From contig NW_019774514.1 in NCBI RefSeq assembly GCF_001039355.2, positions 1-64,000 on the forward strand: a stretch of DNA of 64,000 nucleotides, written 5' to 3'. The notes beneath the pieces were generated by a model. That model was not told the DNA's origin, made no database searches, and saw nothing but the letters and a program-made list of their open reading frames with translations. Origin of the DNA: Lingula anatina. Lineage: Eukaryota > Brachiopoda > Lingulata > Lingulida > Lingulidae. Positions within the stretch are counted from its first letter, which is position 1, and each line of letters starts with the position of its first letter. The position numbers and the translations under genes were made by a program. Of the stretch, positions 54,402 through 64,000 are shown piece after piece.

Positions 54402-56409
54402 ATGATGGATGTAATGCATGCAGATTCTGGTGGAACATGCGTGTCAACAAGGCAACAACCTCTGACTTCCTTACAGTTGATATTATTGAATGCTCTAGCA
54501 TGTGGTGTGGAATTCAGCATGACAGCCGGGTTCACATATATACCACCAATGCTTCTAAAGGTTGGAATTTCAGAGAGCAAGATGAGCTATATCATAGGGA
54601 TGGGCCCATTGCTTGCATTTTTCGCAGTGCCTCTGATTGGACGATCAAGTGATCAGTGCAGAAGTCGATTTGGAAGGCGACGTCCATTTATTTTTGTGCT
54701 CAGCATGTTTGTCATTGTGGCTTTGATTCTTATTCCTCAAGGAGTCCATCTTGGAGAGGCTATAATCCCTGGCTCCCCCTGGGGGAGGAGTGTAGGGGTA
54801 GCCTTGCTGGTATTCGGGGTTATAATGCTGGACTTTGCTGCTGAATCTTGCATGAATCCTTGTGAGGCTCTGCTTTCTGATGCATGCAGATACACTGGTC
54901 AGTTTAACCGTGGCTTTACATACTACTCTTCCATGGTCAGCCTAGGGGGTTGTATAGGCTACTCTATCACTGCTGTAGACTGGAAGGGTAGTATCTTGGG
55001 TCAGTTATTCAAAAGTCAGGAACAGATTGCTTTCACTATAATCATCGTGATGTTTGTTCTGTCAGTGTGTACTACCCTGTATGTAGCTCAAGAAACACCC
55101 TTGCAGTCAGTAGATGACAGAAGTTTGATCAGTGCATCGTCTGATGAAGGAGAAGCTCTAACACAGGAGAAAATATCACTCAAGAATGGAGGAATCTTTG
55201 CCAACGGAAGTGGCCTGATTTCAGCATCGCAAAAGACTGCTATAGTGGCCACTGTTGAGAAATGCACTTCTCCTTTTAAAAACAGGTGCTTATTAAACTG
55301 CAGGTCCTTACTGAACATGATATGGCTAAAGATATACAGAAAATTGCCTAGGACTGTGCAGAGAATAATAGACATTCCCCCTATTCTTCGTCCACTTTGG
55401 TTGGCCATGATGTGCAGCTGGACCGCCATCATGGGCTTCAATCTGTTTTTCTCGGATTTTGTTGGTCAGGCGGTATACAGAGGAAACCCCAATGCAGAGG
55501 ATGGTACCATACTGCAGATGCTTTATGATGAAGGGGTTCGGACTGCCAGCTGGGGACTGTTCTTGCACTGCGTCACTGCAGGAATATATGGAATATACTT
55601 TATCGAAAAGCTAGTAGTGGCTTATGGAACAACCGTAACATATTTATTTGGACTCCTCACTTTTTCCATTGCAATGGTGGCAATGTTGCAGTTTCCATAT
55701 GTGGTTGTTGTGAATTTTTCAGCTTCCATAACAGGTTTTGCATATGCCACAATACACACCATTCCATATATGCTGGTGTCTATGTATCATCAACATAAAG
55801 AGGTGAGTGAAGAAACAATTTTGGGAATGTTGGGAGGTGGTCTTAGTTATGAAATAGTTTCAATTTATACTGTACTTCTTCAATAACTCCTTTTCTTTTT
55901 CATTTCCTTTTTTCTTTTTAGTTTCTCTTTTACCATTTCCTATTTAATGTAGGTCTGTTTCAAATGTACATCCTGACATTTGGTTAAAACAGTTATGTAT
56001 AACCTTGTGTATATTATATCACAAAATGAGGTATATCGTATTTCAATGCATGAACTGATATGGGACAGCACTGAGTTGCTAAAAATTGCATTTGATTGAA
56101 TGATATAGATTGATTGAGGCTTTAGCTGATATACATTTTTTTTTCCAGATCTATTTTACAGACAATCCAAGAGGCATAGCATCAGATTTTGCAGTTCTAG
56201 ACAGCACATATTATCTCTCCCAGGTTCTGCTATCTTCTTTCATGGGATATATAGTGGAGTGGACTGGCTCAGTGTATTTCTATATTTGGAGTGCCTTGCT
56301 GTTCGGTCTCCTGGCTTGCTACACTATACCCAAAATAGTCAGCACCAAGCAAGAAATGGTGGCTTTTCACAACAATTTACTACAGGCTGAAAGAATGAGG
56401 GGGCATTGA
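54402..56409 (+). CDS. SLC45A3-like MFS sugar/proton-type transporter
   Basis: Two coding exons: 54402-55802 and 56149-56409, joined in phase 0 (AAAGAG|GTGAGT to TTTCCAG|ATCTAT), giving 553 aa. Twelve hydrophobic segments are visible: six before a long Ser/Lys-rich cytosolic loop (~residues 235-320) and six after it. Family landmarks: VGIxExxMSYIIGMGPLLAF, then the SLC45 loop SDQCRSRFGRRRPFI, DFAAESCMNPCEALLSD, SLGGCIGYSITAVDW, SDFVGQAVYRG, YDEGVRTASWGLFL, and in exon 2 FAVLDSTYYLSQVLLSSFMG. The YDEGVR and ASDFAVLDS regions resemble SLC45A3 (prostein) more than the SLC45A1/2/4 branch. SLC45 members move sucrose or other sugars with protons; the substrate here is unknown. The start is taken at the first ATG after an acceptor-like TTTGTGCAG; MMDVM offers nearby alternatives. 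Confidence 0.92.
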
Positions 56410-59400
56410 TAATAAGAAAAGCTTAAGGCAGAGATGCAAAACGGTGAATCTCTTTATTTATTACCATAAGTCATGTTGAAATTACTAGATAGCATCATAT
56501 TATATAGAGTTGGCATATCTGTTATGGTTTCTTCTTTTTGTCTCCAAAGAAATATTAGATCTATTGGTGATATAGGTCCCCTGCTTTGTTATTTGGATTG
56601 TTAAATGAAAATTAACTGAATTTTTTTAAATACAAGTTATGGCCTGTTATGTTCAATATTTACTATTAGTGGAATTTTTTTTAAGAACCAGTATAAATCC
56701 ATAATGTCACTATTTTTTGGGCAGTTGACTTTGTAGAAAAATGTCCATTGTAAATCATAGTTGAATCACCTCTGATAATTGGCCATTTGAATCATTTATT
56801 TTAGCAGTTATGACACTTCAGCTGGTTGGTAATTCAAGCACTGTATTGTCAAAAGCATTTTCATGGATTATGTACCTTAATTAAATGCATGTTTTTGAGG
56901 ATATAATACTATGTGAAACATTACCATTGGATGTGAAATATCTTTGACCTATTATAATGGATCCAAGGAAATATTCATAATTAGTAAACAATGACTGCTG
57001 ATTAATATTATTATTATTTTAAATTGCATTTAAATATTGTGGTATTATTTTATATGGATATTTCCTTTCATGTTTATAAATCTAATAGAAATTCTGCATA
57101 TCTTTCTTGCTGGAGCTGTTGATGATGTAAATTCAAATCAGAGAGCCAAAGAACTAAAAAGTACAGCATATCTAGAGGTTAAGGTCTTAGAGATTTATCA
57201 GAAAATCTGGATATTTGTAAAAAAAAAAAAAAAATAGGTGGGAAAGGGTGCATGGCTCCTTGGATATTTCAGATTTGTTTTTAAAAGTTGACTTTCATCT
57301 TTGCACATTAATATGACAAGCTTTGATATGTCACAGTTTAAATGTAGAAGCCTTTAAAGGCAACAATTGCAGGTATTATATGCTTTAAATTTTGTGTTTG
57401 GCCTTTACCTAAATATATTATGTGAATTTAGCCTTTGGGTGCTTAATGGAAGCAGTCATGAACTGTGATAATTAATGTAAATTATTTACCTGTTAGCTTG
57501 TTACTGAGGTAAACGGTTATTTGGAGTGCAAAAGCAAACTGTTATTTTTGAATCCACGTGTGTTCTATAAATAATGTTTAAAAATGTGATACTTAATATA
57601 CTGAGATCATGGTAACCAAAGAATAGTTTGATTTTTCTTCAACAGGTGAAGAGGATGTATTTATGTACCCACATATTATGAAAATTAACAGTATTTATTT
57701 ACTTTAATATGGTGTTACTTAAAAGATATTATTGGTGATATAATAGTAGGTGCTTCATAAAATTGGTTGAAGAAAGTCATTAGCACTTCTTGCACTGCCT
57801 TTTGCACAACCTTTATACACTCTTTTTGTAGTTTTTACTGGGAGCCAGTACATTATCAGCATTTACAATTGTAGTTATCTCAATCTGAATGATACACAAC
57901 TGCTCTTGCTCTTACCATTTTAATGCAGCAACTGGTGAGCACACAATCTGGATCTAGTCAGACCAATAAAATATCTTAAATATGAAACAGGAAGGTTTAG
58001 CAGATCTCAATATCTACCACATAATCTCAGCCATGGGGACCATATCAGAGAACCAGAATTTCTGCACATTGGAATAAAACAGAGATCAACAGACCAAACT
58101 AGACAGCGATCTCTACTGCTGAAAAGTAGAAAATTTTAATGCTATGAGGATTTTGAATTTTTCCGAGCATTAAAAAGCCTTACATTGTCCCAAAATGTTA
58201 AGTTTGAATATATAATAGCCTGTCAAGAAATCTGTTGATGGATAGGGAAGGGAACTGTTGATACATATTGTAGACATGTATAAGAGACCAAATGTTGATA
58301 TTGCTGCATACTTTCAGGTAAATGCACCTTGGTGTCCAATTTTATTAAATCTCTATATTTTTACTTGTTAACAGAGAACACTTAAAGATGTACTAAATCG
58401 ATATTTTGAAGCAGTATTGTATCCTTCATAAGTGCCATAAATGTATGACAAAGGACAAATAGAACTTAAATATCAGTCTTCCACATGATAAGAATATATT
58501 CTTACATGGTACCATCTGGATGGTTAAACAAACAGAAATTTAAAGTTAGATAACATCTTTATATGACAACAAAATTAAAACCTTAAGTTTTGTGGTACTT
58601 GGTTGACATTGACAAGAAGATTACTGCATTTCTAAATGACAATGACTGTATGCAGGCAAGTTATATTTGAGATGTTCAAATATTAAACCTAAACCCCTTC
58701 GTATTAACATAAATGAATTATGTAGTTGTATAATCTCAATATGAAATCTTTATAGCACAAGGCTGTACTTTACCAAAGGTATACTACATTATTTTTAAAC
58801 CTGCAGGAATTTATGCAGATATGTATTAACTGATATTTGTCTGTTATACTTTCCAAGTATGATATACTGAATGTCATGAGTACAGGGATCACCCTTTGAA
58901 TCTTATCAGGCATTTTTGGTGCAATATTTATATCAGAAGGGAAATGGAACGAAGAGAATTTCTTTTGAAGAATTGTATAAGCTCTCATCCATTTTGTTTC
59001 TGAATCATTGAAAATAAGTTTGATATTTATGTAGTGAACAAATTGTTAAAGCTCTACCTTTACGAATTATGACTGTTACTTTTATTTACTGATCTTTATT
59101 TATGGGGTTTTAGTTTTGTGATGGAAGTTAATGGGGAAAATAAAGATGCATTACTCCTGTACCAAAGGAATAAATCGAATAAAGGGTATATAAAACACTT
59201 ATTGTATCTGAATGTTATTCTTGTCTACCTTATTCCCCTCCCTTTTTTATTTATTTATTATTATTATTATTATTTTTTTTTTTTTTTTTTTTTTTTTTGC
59301 ACAAAATGGGTAGTTTCATGAAGATCTGCCTATAAATATCAACTGCATCACATTTTATCCATTCAAATAGTTTTATTCATGACCACAATATTTTGTAAAA

Positions 59401-60130
59401 TTATACAATGGATTCTCTTACTGAAAGTGTAAAATTGTGAAAAAGTAAATAATAGTTACCTTTCACTTACTCAGACAACAAGAAGCTACATTTTCACCAG
59501 TTTTGCCACAAAAAGCAAAATGGTGACACTTGCACAATTTTACAGCCTGATTCATTTACCAACCCCTTCGACAATGCTTATATACAACTACATAATCACT
59601 ATGTACATAATGACCAAACCAAATAACACAATGAATTCGACTGATGAATGGATGGGTCATACAAAACATTACAGACTCTTGAATATGTATGGTGCTGACA
59701 TATTTCCCCATAATTTTTTTGATAAATATTAATTTTACAAGTTAGGGAAGGAGCTAATGTTAGCTTTCAAAACCCTAAAGTACCCAATGCCATGGCAAAT
59801 ACTCAACTGGACTGTCAAATCCTCACAGGATGGATTTTGAAAATATTTATACATGTTTGACCTAAGTGGAAGTTGATACTGACATCAAAAATGAAAACGG
59901 CTGTTGCAAAATATACAAAACCAAACTATTTTAAGTAAGCGATGTGGTGTCTTTGACACAAAATATCAGTAACAATGAGAATAAATACCAAAATACTGCC
60001 CACTCAAGTATAATTGTTTATAATTCAAGATTAAAATTGCACTTGCTTGGGAAAAAAGTCTCCATTGTCTTCCTGTCCAATCAATTAAAATCTTTTTGAA
60101 ATACAAGGAACCAAAGAAGACAGTTACTAC
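56410..60130. other. Convergent 3' region of the SLC45A3-like gene and PHF21A
   Basis: 3.7 kb between facing stop codons, AT-rich, with several AATAAA hexamers on plus (e.g. near 57964, 59139 and 59166), so 3' ends cannot be fixed. It contains an A-tract at ~57220-57235 and a T-rich run at 59243-59298. No exon chain seen. Confidence 0.5.
59243..59298. repeat. TTTA/TTA tract running into poly-T
   Basis: Low-complexity run. No transposon body of recognisable type lies to its right, so it is recorded as a simple repeat. Confidence 0.85.
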
Positions 60131-63100
60131 TCATGAACCTGACTGAAAAACTCGGACAAAACTGTTCAGCTTTTCCAGTGACTTCTGAGAATCCTTTTTA
60201 TTTCGCAGAAACTGCGCCTTGTGCACCATTTGTTCCTGAAGGAATTTAAATCAAAGTATTTTTTACAAAAAATAAAAATAAAATAAAATAAATAAATAAA
60301 TAAATAATAAAAATAAATAATTATAATAATATCAAAAGTTTATATGCAAGAGACTATTGTCCCACCAATTGATTATATCAAGGTAAAACAAATGAGATTC
60401 AAGTTCGTATCATATGTCAGTGAAAATGTTAGTCACAAGAAATGTATGGTGGAGATGTCAAAGACATTTTTACACACATATTTCTCCCAACATTCACATT
60501 GAATCAATGGAATTATTGGAAACAGACTTAATTATTATCAATATTCTTGCATTGAAAGTTCAAAAACACTAAATGTCTTACTGTTATAGAATTGGAATAT
60601 TCTTTTGCTCGCTTCTCTAGCTCTTTCTTCTCAATTTCAAGCTCGATAGCTTTCTTTTGTAATTTTCTTTTCTCTTCCTCTTTACCTGAAAAGTAAAATA
60701 ATGAGATTTATTCAATACCTCAGCAAAAACTTTAGGGTAAAGATGTCTATTTATTGACCCAAAATATTTCAGCAAAATGGATTTTGATTGGATTTATGAT
60801 GCTTTACCCTCTTATGTCAAGTACATTTTTCTCATTTAATATTCTTGAAATGCAAAACTAATTGTCATGTTTCCACTACAAACCCCAAAGCTCACTATAA
60901 AATTCTGACAAATATTATTGCAACTGATGCAGTTTAATGGCTTTTTATATAGCATTTTATTCAAATTATGTAAACCAATCCCCTAATTCAAAATTTATTT
61001 TAAAATAAAGTTTAACTTTTTTGGTATTCAAGAAAGCTCATTCCTATGAATTATTTAAATATTTGAGAATCAAGTGATTTTTAATGGTCTTAAACATTAT
61101 CAAAATCATGCTAAACTCTGACTTACTAGACTTAAAGGCAATGTAAGAATGCACTAATGCCAAAGTGCCTGGCCATTGTTTTGGCTGCACCTTTCCCATC
61201 GCCTGAAATCAGAAATGAAAAAAAAAATGCAATTAAAACACAAAGTACGTGTGCACAATCTTCTATTACCCAAAATCAAAAAACCTAGCTGCAACTTCAG
61301 TCAATGTCAAAAAGACCTCCCATTCCAACTGACATTACTTAGATGTTTTATGTGAAGGACCACGTACATCAATAAACATTTAACATTTTTAAAAGTTTAA
61401 TACATCAACTTTCACCAACTATCCATTCCTATGTGCCACATATTCCTTGCATCAAGAGACCATTATAGAGAGAAAGGTGGGTGGAGTTTTACTAACACTC
61501 TCTCAAGAGAGGGCGCCACTATCCACTGATGCTACAAAGACATGTCTTTCTAGTGGAGAAACACAATCACTGCTATGTGCTTGGCTGTACAAACATACAT
61601 TGCAAATATCAAAACCATGCATATTTTGACCCTAAATGAAGTGCCTGGTTGCCGCTTCTTTCTTCCCAAATTAACCAAAAATAGCATAATTCAGACTAGA
61701 CCCCTGAAAAGCATGAATGTTGACAGCATAATGCTGTATTCTTTTGATTGGATAAAAAGATTAAATCTTCCAATTCTCATTTAGGTCCTTTTTTCATCCA
61801 CTTCCTTTTCAGCTTATGGCGATTCTCAAAGAGCCACCATCTCGTCTTGCTCAAGATGGGGTTTTGGTAAATATGTCAGAGTGAAAAGACTTTTATTATC
61901 GAAATTTTGGGACAAATGTGACTAACGTTGGATACCATGTCAAAAAGTGAAATGACACGTTATTACCTGACATTTAGGACAGCTCCACATTCCTGAGGGC
62001 ACTTCTGTCAGGGGCGGGTCAAGACACTGAAGATGGTAGACCAAGTTACAGGTGTCACACATAAGAAGTTCACCACTTTTCTGACAGACTGCACAGAAGT
62101 CCTCATGAACATCATTCTAAAACAAAAATAAGTCTTGTAATGTCTTGCATCCTTCTTTATTCTTAAAAACTATGATATAAAGATATGCTTAAAATTGGTA
62201 AAGATTCAGTCTGGTAAAATAATTTTATGGTGATTAACCCACCAAAGGTGCTTACAGAAAAACACGACAATAAATTGCAGTAAGTAGATGAAGGCACCAA
62301 TCTGTGATTAAGAAACATGCTTATTATAACCTACTGAAAAAATTACCAAACTGACAATTATGTTTATAAATTTCACTCCATTTAAACTAAAGACAAATAA
62401 AGAAACAAGAGTACAAGATAAAGCATCTAAAATGTTGTTGCACAGGGGTGGCATGTGACAATATTCAAACACAGCTCAGGTAACACTAAAAGCACATCTA
62501 TCACAGTGAGAATAATTTTATCTTACAACTAATACCTCATCTCCTTCATCATCTTCATCATCATCAACATCATCAACATCTTCTTCAGCCAAACTACTTC
62601 TGCTACCTGAAGGAGTCCCTGGCCTACTATTGGCTGGAGAGTAGCCATTTTTGGGGGGTCGACCCCTTGGGCGCTTGACCCCTTGCATTAGTGGAGAGAG
62701 GTAGGTGGCTGTGACCTTCTTCCGCTAGATGAGAAGTACAACATCAACTGCTACTACACAACATCAAAAAGCATGTCTGTTTGTGAAACGGATGCAAGAA
62801 AGAATGCTATCTTACAAGTCTCATTCCCCATGCAAAAGTAATAAAAAAAATATGAAATAAAACACTGGTGTGTAGAAATAACACAGCAAGCAAAAACGTC
62901 CACTGTACACAGATTGTGGTCTCATGAGACCAATGAATTGTGTATGTTTGTCACATCTTGCGCTTGTTTTACAAAAGGTTTAAAGTTAGTTTTGAGACTA
63001 AAATCTTAGTTATCGAACGGTTCGGCTTCTCAAGTTGCTTTCACAAAGTTACCAGCCAAAGCTTAACACACAAGTGTGAAACACGCTTCTGGAAATCTTT

Positions 63101-64000
63101 TCAGCTATGAGCACTTCCAATTGTGAAACCAATTGAGTTGGTGAACAATGCTCCTGGCTTGCATAAACAGAGTGAAGGGATTTTTTATGTCAATACTACA
63201 ATTCAAGTTGCTATGCAGCTTTTTTTGTGTGTGTATGTGTAAATATGAGTCAAAGTCACTATTTAAGTTCATAATAGAATTCGAAGAATTATGTATAAAT
63301 ATACTTTTTGGGAAAAAAGTATACAATGGAGGGCATGCATACATACATACAGCAGTCACCTACCTCTGGCTCAAAATTTCCATAGCTAAACTGGGGATTT
63401 GCAGTGCTTCTTCTTTTTCTTTCTGATCTTCTATTTTGCAATTCTTAAAGAATAACAGTTGTTTATTAACCCCAAACACAGCATAAAAGGGAAGAAAGTG
63501 GAGTACAGCTTTTCCAAATCACCGCAAGGAAATGGTCATAGTTAGGCATAGTTACATGCCTGAGGCAGGATATTATTAAACCCTTCCACAAGTAGTTATA
63601 CTTTTTGCATTTTCAACAGAAGTGTAAGATACCAAATCATTTTACATTAATTTACTACTTCTGCACAGGTTTGGTGGAGATGTACCAAGTTCTACAACAA
63701 AGGCCATTACTTATTATTTATGTATTATGTTATAAAGCACAAAAGTTTTTAAAAAGCATTAACAAATAGATTCTAAATACATCTTTTCACCCACCTTTCA
63801 AAGTATCTTGTGTGATCAATTCCAGAGAAGCCATGTATTCTACTTTCTGAAATACAACAAAGATGCAATAGAACCATATGCCAATCATGAAAACAACTTT
63901 AACTTCTACTAGATAGTATTCATTTTAACTATTGATAAAAAAATTGCTGCCACATTTGTAACTCTAACCTGTCTTTGTTCTGGTGAGAGAGACTTGGTGT
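60131..64000 (-). CDS. PHF21A: PHF21A/B (BHC80) homologue, 3' part; 5' end outside window
   Basis: Chromatin reader; vertebrate PHF21A binds unmodified H3K4 and works in the LSD1-CoREST complex. Exons in transcript order: 63969 to past 64000 (partial), 63795-63846, 63364-63443, 62536-62724, 61967-62116, 61127-61202, 60582-60685, 60131-60235; all phases agree. Order of landmarks: [44 protein letters not shown], an AT-hook ([10 protein letters not shown]), an Asp/Glu-rich run, the PHD finger, then [16 protein letters not shown] and a charged coiled coil ending in QSGS. Each matches human PHF21A in order. The tail is shorter than in human, stopping soon after the coiled coil. A and B paralogues cannot be told apart here, so the symbol stands for the family. 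The N-terminal half is outside the window. Confidence 0.93.
60268..60330. repeat. AAATA/AAAT low-complexity tract
   Basis: Imperfect AAATA and AAAT units within the last intron of the PHF21A homologue. Confidence 0.8.
61967..62116 (-). CDS. PHF21A: PHD-finger exon of the PHF21A homologue
   Basis: A 50-codon, phase 0 to 0 exon that is almost exactly the zinc finger: FCAVC, LMCDTC, YHLQC and WSCPKC supply the C4-H-C3 ligands. The VHEDFC segment and LLMCD match the surface that reads unmodified H3 Lys4 in the human protein, so histone binding is probably kept. Confidence 0.93.
62536..62724 (-). CDS. PHF21A: AT-hook plus acidic exon of the PHF21A homologue
   Basis: A 63-codon, phase 0 to 0 exon. 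It carries a core AT-hook (RGRPPK) expected to bind the minor groove of AT-rich DNA, then a Ser/Pro-rich linker and an Asp/Glu run of ~17 residues directly before the PHD exon. Confidence 0.9.

Noticed and set aside
59243-59298. Poly-T run as a retrotransposon tail
   Set aside because: No LINE/SINE body or target duplication next to it; a simple repeat is enough.

Overview
The window reads as nuclear DNA of a non-vertebrate bilaterian animal. It is AT-rich, genes are split into many short exons with GT-AG introns (one probable GC-AG), intergenic and intronic DNA is rich in simple repeats and small inverted-repeat elements, and the recognisable proteins are animal ones (ATG101, HTATIP2/TIP30, an SLC45 transporter, a PHF21A-type PHD protein). 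The clade cannot be fixed from sequence alone; a marine lophotrochozoan or invertebrate deuterostome would fit. No prokaryotic, viral or CRISPR features were seen. Nearly all single open frames over 60 codons are noise or exon-plus-intron read-through, so the genes below were built by hand from exon/splice-site/phase chains.

Layout. (1) 3082-21882, minus strand: a large unrecognised gene coding for an acidic, apparently disordered protein that carries clathrin-box, DPF and other acidic-phenylalanine motifs at its N-terminus. Its middle four exons lie in a ~2.95 kb segment present twice in tandem (12629-15562 and 15568-18518), with a single undetermined base at the junction; this may be an assembly (haplotype) duplication. 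(2) 22430-30126: long gene-free spacer with a 132-bp tandem repeat. (3) 30127-36407, plus: complete ATG101 (autophagy initiation), 8 coding exons, 218 aa. Its third intron holds a 2.6-kb piggyBac-type element with TTAA target duplications. (4) 38691-43232, minus: an 11-exon gene for a 362-aa coiled-coil protein that I match, from pattern, to the Pil1/Lsp1 eisosome BAR family of fungi, with an added PPPY motif and an animal-type tail. This is the most interesting gene here. (5) 45179-47626, minus: HTATIP2/TIP30 oxidoreductase with an extra N-terminal hydrophobic exon. (6) 54402-56409, plus: SLC45A3-like 12-TM transporter, 2 coding exons, 553 aa. (7) 60131-64000, minus: 3' part of a PHF21A/B (BHC80) homologue, with AT-hook, PHD finger and C-terminal coiled coil; its 5' end lies outside the window.

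The genes do not form an operon. ATG101 and the Pil1-like gene converge, as do the SLC45A3-like gene and PHF21A; the Pil1-like gene and HTATIP2 are in tandem on the minus strand; HTATIP2 and SLC45A3-like diverge across ~6.8 kb. Only a loose membrane/trafficking theme links several of them (autophagy initiation, membrane-sculpting BAR fold, clathrin-adaptor-like motifs, HTATIP2), and that is inference.
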